DNA of 64,000 bases from Anseranas semipalmata. Taxonomy: Eukaryota > Chordata > Aves > Anseriformes > Anseranatidae. The notes beneath the pieces were generated by a model. It made no database searches. It worked only from the letters and a program-made list of their open reading frames with translations, and was not told where the DNA came from. This document shows positions 26,401 through 39,900 of this stretch, piece after piece (within the stretch, counting starts at the first letter, position 1; every line of letters begins with the position of its first letter). Both the position numbers and the translations under genes were made by a program. The stretch lies in assembly GCA_013399115.1 (NCBI GenBank), contig VXAA01005213.1, forward strand, positions 567,548 to 631,547, read 5' to 3'.

Positions 26401-27359
26401 AATGAGACTGCTATGTTCCTACAGAAACGTTCAGTTTTATCAAAACCATATTCTGACAGAAAAATTGCTCTGGCAGAAAGTTCTTTACCAGATCTTTCAG
26501 GAAAGTGAAAAATCACTAACTTCTGCTTGACTCGAACACTGAAGATCTCAGTCTCATATTTTTCTTATTATCACAAAACCATTTGAATAAAAATGCTTAA
26601 GAAAGAAGGCCTCTGTAAACATTTTATTGATCACTTGGCTAAATAAAATAATTTAGTACAACTTCAGATTAAGAAAATCATGCATTGGCACAGAACTTAA
26701 AAAAAAAAATCCCTTACTTTATAAAGCATGGTAAGTTTTATATATTCTAAATAAAGACAGATTTAGTCTTATGTTTTTTACTGACATGGAGTCCTGCTGG
26801 CAACCTCGAGTTCTCCTTAGGTTTCCTTATTTAGTTTTCCTTGGGGTAAATATACACACTAGCATAATGCTACTATGCCTTAATCTGCTGATATTGCAGA
26901 GAAATATTTATTACAAAACCACTAAAGTTTAATTTAAAATAATAATAATAATAATTTATTCTACTATTCAAAATGTTTCCAAAAAGTTTAAATTCACATA
27001 AATCAAATTTAAAAATAAGTTCTACCTGCTTTTGAAGGCCAGTTCTCTGAACAACATGTTCCATATCATTATTTTGCACTAAGGAATGATGTTTACCACA
27101 CTAAAAGATAAAACATAACAGCTCCTGACTTTGATTAAGTTTTAACGAGAAGCTACTACAAGGATCCAGTAACAGAAAAAGTTTTTTCTTACTGTACCAC
27201 TGATATAAGGCAAAGTCTAACAAAAATACAGGAACTAAATCTTAATGAACATAAATAATGAATAAACTATTCTTATAGCACGAGAGCAAGGAAGCCCATT
27301 ACTTCTTCTCCCTCATGCTTTCCTGAGAACACATCGCACTGGGCTTGCAATGAGCATCA
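23481..27359. other. Intergenic interval, left part
   Basis: Moderately GC-rich shore sequence to about 24.05 kb gives way to AT-rich sequence. There is a T16 run at 24387-24402 and an ATA-rich stretch near 26938-26956. No exon with a recognised product, repeat family or RNA gene was found. Open frames here are short and unrecognised. Confidence 0.6.
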
Positions 27360-27399
27360 GCATCAAGCAGAGGTTAAAAGCATGCAGGTAGGTCCGTAA

Positions 27400-27850
27400 G
27401 TGCAGCGGTTACCAGGATTACTCGCTCGAGGGGACAGACGTAAACCTTGCATCAGAGCCCACTCAGTCCGGGGTCCCAGAAACCAGCACTCGAGGTGGAG
27501 CAAGGAAAGAGGAGAAATGCACGGAGATTGCTCTCGTAAGGCACACGAGCAGCTGCCCAGTGTCACGACAGCACCGCAGGCAGGAAATGCTGCGCGTGGG
27601 AGGGGGAGGCTGGCAGAAGCTGGCACGGCACAGCACGGCACAGCACGGAGCCTCCCGCGGCCCCGCGGCCCTCCCTGCCAGCAGACTGCCAAGGGGAAGA
27701 CTGCCAGCCAGCAGGCGCCCTGTGCGACGTCCCCGTGCAGTATCGGCCCGCGGTTGCTGATGGAGAGCGAGGGGCTGAGCTCGGTGCTGCCACTGACGTT
27801 GCGTTATCGCTGAGCCTCGGGTCACGCCAGTGAGCTTTGCCTTCAAATCG
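27400..27850. promoter_or_regulatory. Isolated GC/CpG-rich patch (candidate CpG island)
   Basis: About 450 bases with many CpG dinucleotides stand out from AT-rich flanks between the two gene promoters. They include CCGCGGCCCCGCGG around 27655-27668 and a short tandem of CACGGCACAG at about 27624-27648. No coding family is recognised in any frame. It may be an orphan CpG island driving a non-coding RNA, an alternative promoter or enhancer, or simply a GC-rich patch. The boundaries are by eye. Confidence 0.5.
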
Positions 27851-30800
27851 CAAGAGCTGGAAGCCTGAGGGCAGACTTCGCTAATGGAAGCTCACCCTTC
27901 TGATTTAGCCCCATTAACCCCCAAACCAGGGGGCTAGATCCAAGCCTACGAAGCCCGTGTATCTTCTGCTGGCCCAGGTAAGAGGCTTGATGTCCTGTGT
28001 TAGTAAGCCCTTAGCACATATATTCCACTTTGACCTGACCCAACCCAACCGCCACGACCCCATCCAACTCCCGGCCATTCCTCTGCCGAGACACAAGAAC
28101 CGGCGCTGGTCCGAAGACTCCACATTTCAAGCAATTCCCCCTGGAAACGCTAAGGCTTCTGCTATATTACTAAGGTTCATAACCCTGACAGAGGATAATG
28201 TTTATTTTAAAGCAGATAGGGTAACATATTACAGGGCTAAACTGCAGCAAGGGGGGCAGAAGGGAGGCATTAGGAAGTCCTGCTCCAACTGTGCAGATAG
28301 CACTGCAGACCACAGGAAGAAAATGTGGAATTGCTATTAGTCCAGTTTTTAAGAACAGTTTAGGTGTATTGGCCCTGCTTTAAGGTGGATACAGAGAATT
28401 GAGTGATACCTCTTTGTGAGTTATCTTCTGATCTTTTGGGCTTTTATCAGCTGCACTTATTCTCTCCTCTCAAAGTAATGGGTTACAGACTGAATATTTT
28501 AAGACTTAAGTGAAACTCGAAATACTAAATTACAGTTTTATAGAATGCTTTTAGAATAAGTATGAGAACACGGTTAATGGGAATGGAAGTATTCTTAAAT
28601 AGGAATATATGTGTAACAGAAAGTTACACGTTTGAAGCGAAATCCAAAACAGACGTGAGGTAGTTACCTTTGTTACCTTTTCTGACAGATTATAACTAAC
28701 TTTGTCTCCTGCTTTTATAGTTGATATCTACACCTTTCCAGTTCTTAAGGTATTACTCTGTTGTTTATTTTTCTTACTGTTTGTTTTTATTATTAACTCT
28801 GGTAACAAAACATTGTAAGTTTCCTGAAGATAAAGACATGCTTTTTTCCCCAGCTTCATACTACATTGACAGTGCCCAAATGAGATGCAAGTCCAAACAA
28901 GTCTTTGCACCCCTCTCTCTCCGTGTATTTTAATAGATGCTCATGGGGCTTTTCTGGTATTTTATCTGGGATGATTTCACTTATTCAGAACAGTCAGACC
29001 AGGTGTCTGCTCTTGCTCTTCAAAAGCATCAGCTGTTTTGTTTTGACTAAATATTTTGTTTTGCTGCCAGCAGAGAGCCTTTTGACTCGGTCAAGCACAA
29101 AATTCCAGCCAATTTTATTTATTTATTTATTTATTTTAAGAATGTGAACAATGAAAAAAAATCTTGCCAATGAGGCTCGCTTTCCTTTTAATGTGGGAGG
29201 TCACAAATTTGGTCTTATCATTTGGCCGTTTTCCCCAGAACTTACAATGTTGATTGCAGAGACTGGCTTCAGTCTTAGAGACCGTGCTAAGGAAGAGAAG
29301 CAGACTCTTAAGTTAACCAGGCCATTAGTGCCCTGCTTTCTTGCTGTCTACTTTCCCAAAGCCTGACATTTTAAAGAAGAAAAACTTATTATTCATAGGG
29401 CTATTATCTAGAGAAAAGAGAACATTCAAATTACGGACTTGTTATTTGATATAGATGCACCCTGTTGATTTTTAGAAAGCCACATTTCAGCCCAGCAGCC
29501 TTCTTGCTTCACGTGGCTCAGCATGTGCTCTATTTTATCTGATGGCATCTTACCGTAATATCATTCTGTCATGAAGGACACAGATGTAGCACTGGTTGAA
29601 ATTAAAAAGGGACCACACACATTAGATACATATTTGATCAACCTGCCAGGACTTCCAAGAGGGAAAAAGGTGTCTATTCTTTTTCTGTGCCAGAACTTCA
29701 TGATCTTAGATGCTATTTCCTGAGAAAATCAGATCAGCGTTTGACAATAGCTAAACATATTTTCAACCCATTTTTCTAATTCTTTTGCGAATGTGTATGT
29801 TCCAGCCTTGCAGCCCTTGTGCATGTCACTGCCAGTGACTGAGTTGTCTCTTGCCTTTTGTGGGGATTTGCTCTCTGTTTGACAGATTAAAACTATAGCT
29901 AGTTATACTGTCGGGTTGTGGGTTTATTCATCACTAAATAGCCATCATAAGACGCATCGCTCACTCAAACAGCCGTGAGTCTTAAAACTGACTGGATGCC
30001 CATCGGGTCGGGTGCTGGCAGGCGCGGAGAGATTCATTGTTGGTAGAAATGAAGTAGGAGGATTTTGCTTTTCCTTTGGAGAAATTACTTCTAAGGAGGA
30101 TTTGGGGAAAAAAAAAAGAAAAAAAGTATAACAAAAAAAAAGTATAACAAAGCCTGTGATGGCTTTGAGCAAGGGATGCCAAGTGAATGAAGATATATAG
30201 CTGGAAAAAAAAGCAAGAGGTTGACAAATTGAGTATTGCACATGCATGTCTGCACATATACATCTGTATTTGTGGCCACCTTCAGAGCGTATAAACACCA
30301 CTGCCATGAAACACAGCCCAGTGACCTGACTGGTGACTACGTTTTGATAGTCACCGTGCTTTTCAAAGCATTACAGAAACGAAATGCACTCTGTAAATGC
30401 TAACCACTGAGAGAGCTATCGTGTTTTGACAGAAACAAAGTCTACTACAGCAAAGTTTTCCTCCCTTGGCACAGGACATCTCATCACAAGCATCCCCAGC
30501 AGTATTTCCCATTGTCACAATGACATCTACTGGAGGGGATGGGGTTGAACACAGGTTTCTCTGTCCAGGTGTTCAGGCTTCTAACACCAGCAGGGCTGGT
30601 GCAAATCCACCTACCAAAAGCTGGCAGAGTGGTGAAATATGCGGAAAGCAACGTGTCCATGTTATTGTTCTATTTTAAATTGTAACTCCCTCAAGAGACA
30701 CGTGATGCAAAAAGAATTAGAGGAAATGATTCAAACCTCATCTACAATGTGTAAATAACAATGACCCAGCCAGATATTTTTAAATGATTCAATGAAAAGG

Positions 30801-31500
30801 AAATGATCTTGTTAAATATCTCTTGAAAGATACAAACGAGCACTAACTATAGAAGAATATGTCACAGTGGCACTCCAAACATATGTAAGTCTGAAACATG
30901 GGCTTATTAAAACAAGTGAGATATTAGAAATTAGTTATGCAAAAAAAAAGTATAAATTGAAAAGAAAGTATATACAATGCTTTTACATTTGAGGTGTTTA
31001 ATTTTATCCACAATAAAAACACTGTGTTTACATGAAAAAATAGTATATATTCTTGCTAAATTTTCACTTCATATTTGCAAAAGCAAATAGATCTTCACAA
31101 TAACTGAAAACACGAATTGAGAGTGAATATATTATCTAAAGCACCACATGTAACTTCTTTGGTTGGGAAGTGAGTATCTGCGACTTGTTCAAATGGAACG
31201 GGAGGAGCCAAGCACGCAAGATGACTTCTGAAAACAAAACTTCTCCCCAGTCCTGGTCAAATAAACTTGCAGCCTAACACTGCACAAACCCAGACTTACC
31301 AGAAAATCTGAAAAGAAGAGGCTTTAATTTAACAAAAGAAGGTGGTTATCTCCTGGAGTCTCCCTTTCCTTCTAGTGTAGGAATAGAAACAATAAGAGGG
31401 GCCTGCAGACGAGTGGGTGGTCTGAAATTTATGAATTCTTCAGCAAATTCACAATATACAAAGTCAGGAATTTTTTCCATAAGAAGGAAAATCACTGGGA
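27851..31500. other. Intergenic interval, middle part
   Basis: It contains a consensus-like splice donor CAG|GTAAGAGG at 27975-27985 just after the CpG-rich patch, and a 127-codon plus-strand open frame (27957-28340) with no recognised family. There is a (TTTA)n stretch at about 29113-29138 and an A-rich stretch with a duplicated AAGTATAACAAA at about 30107-30150. Nothing else is supported. Confidence 0.55.
29113..29138. repeat. (TTTA)n microsatellite
   Basis: About six TTTA/ATTT units lie in AT-rich intergenic sequence. Confidence 0.85.
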
Positions 31501-32089
31501 TAATAGAGAGAGGTGAGGATGGAAGAAGAACATGAAGGAATCATTGCAGTTGGCATCCTTGATGAGAGGAACGTGGTGGAAAGCAAGAGGAGAGGAAATG
31601 AGACTGCCGAGGCACCCAGCGTGGGTATTGCTGGGGGCTTGGAGGGCAAGGCCCTGGGGCTCGAGCTTGGCACAGGCAAAGACACACTCAAGGACTCAAA
31701 GTGCGAAATTAGCACTGGAAGATGTTGTAGGACCAACTGGGGAGAGGCAGTGCCTGTGTCTGGGAGGCCAGCGAGGAAGAGCACTGTTTATTGTATGTGC
31801 TGAGCAGCTGCTCCATCTACGAACTGGTAGGAAGCCTGAAATGCCCTCTGTCAAACCTCCTGAGCACTCTTGTCCTGGATTTCAAGCTGCCTAGAAATCA
31901 GAAGAGCACTGGCAAAGTAATTTGGCAGCAGATGGCTGCTGCTAAAAGAAGCCATCTACTGCCCAGGGTATTAGGGTTGGCAGACCAGAAGCATGCTGCC
32001 AATGCTTGGCAGCTCGGAAATGCGCTGAAAGGTAGGAGTCACACAGCTGAAGGAAAAGCACCGCTCCCCAGTAATGATGTACCTCTGTT

Positions 32090-32091
<2 letters not shown>

Positions 32092-32120
<29 letters not shown>
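32092..32120. repeat. (AT)n microsatellite
   Basis: About 14 AT units without interruption. Confidence 0.95.
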
Positions 32121-32121
<1 letters not shown>

Positions 32122-35100
32122 CTTCAAAAGGATTTTACAAAAGACTTCAAACAACTCCACTTAACCAACAATTAAGGTAAATCACAATTTTAGGAAACAT
32201 TAATGCCTTTTGTTTGAAGGACTTCTCCCAGCTAGCTGGAGTAGTAGTTACAAGAGCTACCAGTGCACGCAACAATTTAACACCTCCCTGCATAAAACAC
32301 TACCCTTAGGAGGATTGGGTGCATCATAAAGGAGACAGAAAATGGCAAAGTCACGGATATGGAGTACGAAGAAGACATGAAAGGAAAGAAAATATTCCAC
32401 TTTTGTTTTTGAAATGTGGCAAAGCGGCTTCTTAGCATTGCTATACTTGAAGAATGCCTCTTGCCTCAGTCCGGGCAGGTTTCTTCCCGCATCCCAGTCC
32501 TCTAGCTATCACTTTGTTTTGTTTTGTTTTTGTGCTGAAATACAATGCTTCTGCTTTCAGCCAGAGCCCTGTCTGCACTTTCCAGGCTATTAATTATGAA
32601 TCCCCTAGTCCTCCATAGATAACTATTTCTGTTTCTCCACTATCAATGACAGTGGTAATGAATGGCCAGCTTAAACGCTATTATCTTTTACTTGCATATG
32701 AAAGTCTTTAGATAAAGCATATCTCTAAAACGGTGAAACTGTCCACACGTACAATTGTTAGGCTTGCCATCCTCCTACCTAGCAGGATTGCATTTATTTA
32801 CATTTTCTTTGCAACCTCTCTCCTCCTGCCTCTGTCAGTTTGTCTCCACAGGGAGCTCCTGAGAGGTGATCTTCCCCTCCTGCGTCTTCCTAAAGGGTTT
32901 GTAAGTGTTTTGACTACTTTTGATCTTCAAGGTCTCAGACTGAAGTTTGTTTCTCCTTGGAGACTGCATGTAATGTCCCTGAGTCTGCTAGCTTCGCCCG
33001 TTCCCTTTGCACTGTGAGCCTGGCTGATCTTGTACGGGAACCAACTGCGTGCTCTTTGTTTGCTCTTCCCACAGCTTCAGGCTAAGCTAGAGAAGATGGG
33101 ACACCCAAAATTCAGCCTGTATGGAACCTATTTTCTCTCCATGATCCAGACATGTCCTTTCATTGACTTGTTGCATCCCAGTGCTAAGAGTTCTATTACA
33201 TCTCCTCATTGTTGTCAGTTACCCACTGTAAGCATCCCAAACCACTGTCATTCACACTGCTCAAAGAACAGCCTAAACGTGCCTGTAGCTGCACAAAGAT
33301 CACCAACAGCACTGATCACTCATCTTTATTAAGCTCATGTCAGCCTCAGAAGTCCACCTTAGTAATCTGTAAATACGTCATTGTGTAATTTAAATGAAGA
33401 TTAGGACTGAATATTCCTATGCCACCAGAATTTTTTACTTATACAGATGTCAGTACAGAATTTGTTTTGGCTAAACTAAAAGAAGCAATACACTCCCCCC
33501 CACCCCAGAAATATCCTGTTTACTTACCTACCAGTTCAACACGGACAACACAAACTCCGGGGACAGACACAACTTAAACAGGAAGACCTGGAGGGCTACT
33601 CCTGTGTAGCTGCCCTGGTTAGTGAATAGGACCAGGACAACCTCTTCTAGGGTAGACACAATCTATTGGAAGTAATTTCTTGTGCTGAAGCTCAAACAAC
33701 TTGCCCCACTGTACTTCAGGCACAGCAGCATTGTCCTGGAAGCTGATGCAGAAGCTGCTGGGGATGAGTTTGCCCCCCCTGCCAGCCCTTTCTCCCTTTC
33801 CAGTTACAGTTTCCTTTCTTCTCCTAAGAACAGAAAAAAATAAGCACTTGCAATCATCAGTGACTGTGCTTAAGCTTGACCTTCTGCAGGGCTGGCTCTC
33901 TGCTCCGCTCAGATCTCTGTAACTCAAGATCTATGGCAATGGGACTAGTATTTTTAGACACTTTGCAAGACCAAGCCAGAGGGGATGCATTTTGCAAGAT
34001 TAAGACTATTTGGAGCAGCCTTCTGAACACCAAAACCATGCTTCTTGTTGGCCACATAGGGCCCGAACCTCTCCAGTACGCTTCACAGTTCCTGCTTTGT
34101 GGGCCATCGTGCTTCTTGGGCCCTCAAGATGCAAAGCCTCACTTCACCTTTTGCAGTCTCGTTTCCACGAGGTAGTCGGTTCAGTCAGCCTTGAACCTGC
34201 TTCGCAAAGTAGAGAGCCGCGAGCATCACTTGCGTGGCACTGCAGTAACACAGCTGCTTCACAGCACACGCCAGGGCTGCACGGGACAGGGAAAAACCCA
34301 TCCACCTAAAGAAAACCTGGGCAGAATTTTAGATAGGTAAAGTGCAATCGTTCCACCGAAATTCATCCAGAATGCCACCCCGAGCTGGACTCGCTGTTTT
34401 ACTAAGTGGTTACATCTCTGCTGACATCAGTGGATCTGCAGCTGTTCACAACAACGTGAATTCGGCCTTGGATCTGACAATCCTGTGGTTTGCGGGCAGG
34501 AGGGGGGCGGTGAGAAGCATTGTTTATTTTGGATAAAAGTGGGTTGGGGACTGTGTCACAGCCCCCTCACTGCCTGGTGGAAACCAGTGACTGCCCTGTT
34601 ATGTCCATGTGTGTGCTACTGGGGAGATACCGACACAGTGCCATAGTGTAACAGGCACTGTCTGTCCTTCACATATTCGTAAAGGCTTTTATTAATTTGT
34701 CGGGATTGTGGATTATTTCCTAAAGCGGTAACTACATATGCTGTTGAAAGCAGCAGTACTGTTCCCAGCGTCCCTGCAACACGCACTCACTTAACATTGT
34801 CTGGGCTTGCATCCAGACAGATCGGGTGCTTCTTGCAACCCCCTATCTCGTGCGTCTTGCAGCCCTCTCTCTGTCACCTCCTCTGCCACCCCGCCACGGG
34901 TTTCGCTGTCTGTGTGCCAAGGATCCAAGGTCTAGCTCTGATAGAGCCCAGCTGCACAACCTTGGCTCACACTTCTGAGAGGATTGCAAGGTTGTGGCCA
35001 AACGCCGTGAGAAGGTCCAGGCAAAATAAGGGAAGGTAAAATTACAGAGGCGGGATGGTTGGATGGAGGTAGTTAACAGCTCCAGGAGGATCCAAGAGGA

Positions 35101-36442
35101 AAAACACTGAAAAGGAAATGCATAAAATATTAAAGGCGGGGAAATGCGGAGTTACTGTTGTCACTGGAGGACTCGGTGAAGGACAGCAACCCTGCAACCT
35201 TGATGATCTGATCCAGAAAGCAGCAGAGGCCTGACTCCTGACTGGTGCTGCAAGGAGTCCTTGGTGCCTTTTGGGGGGATGTGAGCACATGAACTCTGGT
35301 AGCTTGTTAAATCCTAGCTATCTTGCATGTGTGTTAGCCAATACACTGTTGCTTTATGCTTTTAAGCTGTGTTTGTGCTGACTGCAGAGACCCTTTACAT
35401 ATGGCTAAATGTGCTGAAGCCTAAAAGGATCAGTTACAGTCGACTGCAGAGCAGCTTCCTTTAATCATCATTAATCATTGTTTCTCTCAAAACCAGCTTC
35501 TTCCTACCCACAAAACAAATATTTAGTCAAATGAACATGACAAATGCATCAGTGTCATTCCAAGATGACTGATGACTCCTCAAAGCTCGTAATCCCCAGG
35601 AGCCCCAGTAACACCGAGTCCCGCTGCTCCTTCAGCAGCCGTTCAGAGCCCAGGCTGCTCCCAGACCCTGCAGGCCTCCCATCTCCATGCTGTAAAACAC
35701 CTCCGAAACATCAGCCTAGTGGGTGACGGGGGAGAGAAGAGCTAGAGGGGCAAAGTATTTTATTTTATTCAACTAGATGCCAAAATGACTCATTCTTTTG
35801 GTATAATCTCTTCACTTCGCTAACTAACCAGAGCTCCTGAGCCCTTATTACTCACCCAAGGTCGTGTGAATTCTCTGGGGAGTGGGCGAAGTTGGGCTTA
35901 GCCTAAATAAACCATACCACTTATTTATAATTTGTGAGACCCCTGCAACAAGCAAGCTCTGACATGTACTTACGTCCTCTCAAACCTTTCTCTCCTTGCA
36001 TTACCTCTCAGAGTGGAAGAACTAGAAACTAGTGCCAAGGGGTTGAGAAACACAGCCAGCGTTAAGCCCATGTATGAATGGAAACTTGTGAAAATCTATT
36101 CTGTAATAGTATTTTCATAATCCTGAAAGGGACACAAAAGCAAACAGTGCACAGAAGTTTGTGAGTGCTACTATCTTACTCACAAAAATCTGTACTGAGC
36201 TCTCCATCCACCTTGAAGTTCCCGCTAGAATCAACCCTCAGAAAGTATCTTTTACATTCAGATCAAACAGGAAGTGTTTAACGAGGAATAAAAGTTTTAC
36301 GAGTTTTAAATGATCATTGGCTTACGCTTCTTTTCTTAACATAATCCAGAACAAGCTATCACTGAAGTGGCATTTTAATCTCCATGTGATGTTATTCTAA
36401 CTTTTAACATCAACAAGCCAACATTAATTCTTACTGTCATTA

Positions 36443-36478
36443 GAAAAAAAAAGAAAAAAGAAAAGAAAAAGAAAAAGC
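36443..36478. repeat. Polypurine (A-rich with single G) run
   Basis: About 36 bases on the plus strand are almost entirely A broken by single G. It is simple sequence. Confidence 0.85.
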
Positions 36479-36801
36479 AGATTGCTTCTAAGGCCACAGG
36501 GCAATTATGTAAATAACATAATAATGTTTATAACTGGATATTTTAGCTGAGTGTACATGACTGTTCCAAAGGAGGTGCCTCAACTGCACGTCTCTTGAGG
36601 ATGACTCATACATTGTTTTCTTGAAGGCATCCCATTCCAGGCAGCTTTTGGAATGGAAAAATGTGATTTGTTTAAAAATGTATATATAGAACTATAATCA
36701 TGTGGACTGGTGGGGTGTAGAGGCTGTGAGTTCCTCTAAATGATGAGACAATCCAACATCACCATGAAGGCAGTTCTGCTATTTCCTAGTGTGCTGCTAC
36801 C

Positions 36802-36851
36802 AAAAAAAATAAAATAAAATAAAATAAAATAAAATAAAATAAAATAAAATA
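36802..36851. repeat. (AAAAT)n microsatellite
   Basis: About nine AAAAT units follow an A-rich start. Confidence 0.95.
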
Positions 36852-36909
36852 GTGCCCCCATAAGGGCTTTTCCAACATGCTGGCAAGCCTCTCTTCTTTT
36901 TCTTCCTCT

Positions 36910-36947
36910 CTTCTTCTTCTTCTTCTTCTTCTTCTTCTTCTTCTTCT

Positions 36948-36970
<23 letters not shown>
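36910..36970. repeat. (CTT)n/(GAA)n microsatellite, about 20 units
   Basis: An uninterrupted 61-base CTT tract is flanked by further pyrimidine-rich sequence and lies about 58 bases after the (AAAAT)n repeat. Long GAA/TTC tracts can form triplex DNA. Confidence 0.95.
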
Positions 36971-36978
<8 letters not shown>

Positions 36979-39900
36979 TTCTTTGAATAAGAAGCAATTT
37001 ATTGGCTTATTCAGGTAGAAGAGACTCAGGAATATCCCTTGTTCACTTTTGGAAATCAGTAAAAAGCTGTGAATGGCAACTGCTCACACCAACTTTTTCT
37101 CTTGACGAGATCCAACATTTGTGAGCCTTCAATGGTAGATGTGGTGGCAGCTATGCTCAACTGTTACAGTTATGCTCCTTTTCGGTACCTCAGTTCAGCT
37201 GAGGGTAAAGCTCAAGAGACAAAGGTAATTCAGATGGAATCGCTCCCTGGCTTCATTGTTCCTGCATTGTCCTGTACATTTCTACTTCAAAAAAAAAGAA
37301 ATTTAAACCTTTCAAATTCATGTTGAAAATATTCACATTCAAGGAGTTTGAATTTACATTTTTACTGGAAGGTCAGATAATGTTTATTATTTGGCTGAAA
37401 ACACATCTCCGAGCTGCTGAAACCTTAGCTATGGAGAGACTGCCACCCTCCGTAACACAAGAAGGCAGTGCTACTCATTGATTTGGACTTCTGCTCAAAC
37501 AGCTCTACAAGCCCTGATCTTGTTTCCAGTTCTGAGGCTAACCTACTGTGAGCTTAAACAAGTTCAGACACTGGAACATGCACCGCCTGACTTCCCCTAC
37601 TTACAGAGTGCATCTACTAACACTCAGAGCCATCCCCAACAAGAGATATTGAGGTGCAGCTAATCCTTTTTCTTCTGGGTTTCTCCCAGGAGAAGACAAG
37701 TTCTAAGGAGGAGAAGATGGCATTTGGGGGCTCTGGTTGCTAGAACATGCCAAAGGGCAGAAGGTGCTGGAGAGAGACAGGTGCTACCCTAGAGCATGTT
37801 GTCACTTTAAGGTTATGGGATTTAAAACTCCCTAAAAAGAAAGCAAGTTTCAGTCTTCATCAGGTTGATGCCCACTAACTTGAAGTAATGAAATCATAAA
37901 AGGTACTTGTTTTTTCACGCTTCATTCGCCTGTGGACTTCATTTTTTTTATGCTGTGGGTATTAAGACCTTGCTGCAAAATCTCCCTCACTAGGGCTGCT
38001 TGCTCTTCTGACTCACGGGCAAGGAAGACCTGGGCGTTTGCAGGATCCAGCAGCGCAGCAGGACGTGCAGGCTCCACCGGTCGCAGGACGGCTTCGCAGG
38101 GCAGCAGGCAGTGCTACCAGCGGATGGGAAAGCCAACCCAAATGCTGGTACTGCAGACACACGCTTGCTACGTTCTGCCGCTCTGCTGACATGTTATTAC
38201 AACCCACACTAGGATAGCTACTGATCTGGCTTGATGACACATACAAATATTATTTTTTCCTTGAGGAAGGGGCAGAGAAGTGGATTGGAATAGAAGTATT
38301 GTAGGCAGCCTAAATATTTATCGTTCTTTAGAGTGGAAAAGCTAAACTAAAGGTCTGGAATTAGTTCCAAACGTTAACAAAAAACAAGAGATGTATTCAG
38401 CGTAGGGCAGATGTTAATGACTAAAGGACTTTGTGCGATGCATCCTGTGGCAGAATTAACCTCATCTCACCCGCTGGCTGGGGTCAGCCAGGCAGGGATC
38501 CGGAGTCCTCTGCTTTCCTTCTTGTATTGTTTATTTTATCTGTTCCCAAAAGGAGATTATTTTCAGAATATTTACAAGCATTTGTCACAGTGGCCTCCTT
38601 CGGCTGGCTCTGACGATAAATCATTCCACAACGAGCCAAAATGGAAGTGCTGACAGTGAAGAAGGACCACAGCCTGACGAAAGGCACGTACCAACCTGGG
38701 CTGCCAGGACAAAGCTGCGCTCGGTCCCTAACCCACCCTGGCCCAAACCTCACCACTGAGATACAGATGAGTTGTGTTACAACAACAGTGCAACTGAACA
38801 GCAAGAAATTCAACTAGGGAGAATGCAGGGGGTATCTGCTGCATCAAGGTGGCTACCTGCTTGCATCAAGTTTTGAGTATTCAAACTGCCCTCTGAAGTT
38901 GGGACCCTAAAATAGGAGGCACAAAGGTTTGAACTGGGGGCACCTCTGCTCCCCCCTTCTCCTAGGGCAGCCCCACTCTTCCTGTTCCCCGACATGAGAG
39001 TGCTGCTTTCAGCTCCTGCTTGGGTTAACACGTGGCACAAATTCACCAGTAAACACAGCATTACATGGTCTGGAAAGAGCCACTTCATCAGCTTGTGAAG
39101 TATTTTGTGGTCCAGGGTTTTCAAGACAACCAAGGGGGACCTTAATCTTTAGTGCAAAAAAGAAGCAAAAAAGCCAACTTCCTTACATCATGTACAAGCA
39201 AATAAAGAATTAACCCATTTTAGCCTCTCTTCCCTCTGACTTTAAAGCTCTCATGCAACTGACATCTACCAGAAGAGAAAATTTGGAATAGCAGGGGATG
39301 TTGTAAGGCACAGTTCACAGAACTGTAAGTCTGCCCTCCATTAACGCTGAAGGCACAAGTCTAAACCATGATGGGGGGGAAAGGAAAAAAATCATTAAAA
39401 TAAACAAATAAAAAATTAAAGCCATGTGAAAAGGGTACTTGGACTTGAGAAACCAGCACTGAGACAGCCTTAATTCAAGGCAGTAAAACAACCCTCCGAG
39501 CCAAGAAAGCAGAGAGACCTCTAATAAACTGTTTAGGAGGGAGTATCCTGGAAATACTTCAGACAGAGAAAATCCTTCAGACAGAATTCGCCCCGTGCTC
39601 TGGCACAGCTCAGAAGGACTCACAAAAGGTGGGACAAGAAGTACTTGCACAGAAGAGGCTGCTGGCACCCAGTAAGAGCATGCTCTGGGGACGACCGGTG
39701 ACAGTTAAAAATGTACGAGTCAAAACTGGCATGCTGATTTCAGCAGTCCCAGTTGTCGCGCTGCTCCTGAGAGTGCAAGGAAACAAACATTATTTGATCT
39801 CCTTAATGCACGCAGTAAAGCGTCCTGGCTAATGTGGTGATAAAGCCATCTTGTCCTTGAAGTTTATGCCTCTTGTGAGTGTCAGTGCTGTGACTTGTCC

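Noticed and set aside
28654..28664. TGAGGTAGT resembling the start of a let-7 microRNA
   Set aside because: The match ends after nine bases and there is no precursor hairpin around it.
31513..31894. Overlapping plus- and minus-strand frames in a purine-rich stretch
   Set aside because: Open in several frames at once, which points to base composition (few stop codons) and not to coding. No homology recognised.
36797..36997. Minus-strand frame with a long poly-glutamate tract
   Set aside because: It is the translation of the CTT/GAA microsatellite and the adjacent AAAAT repeat.
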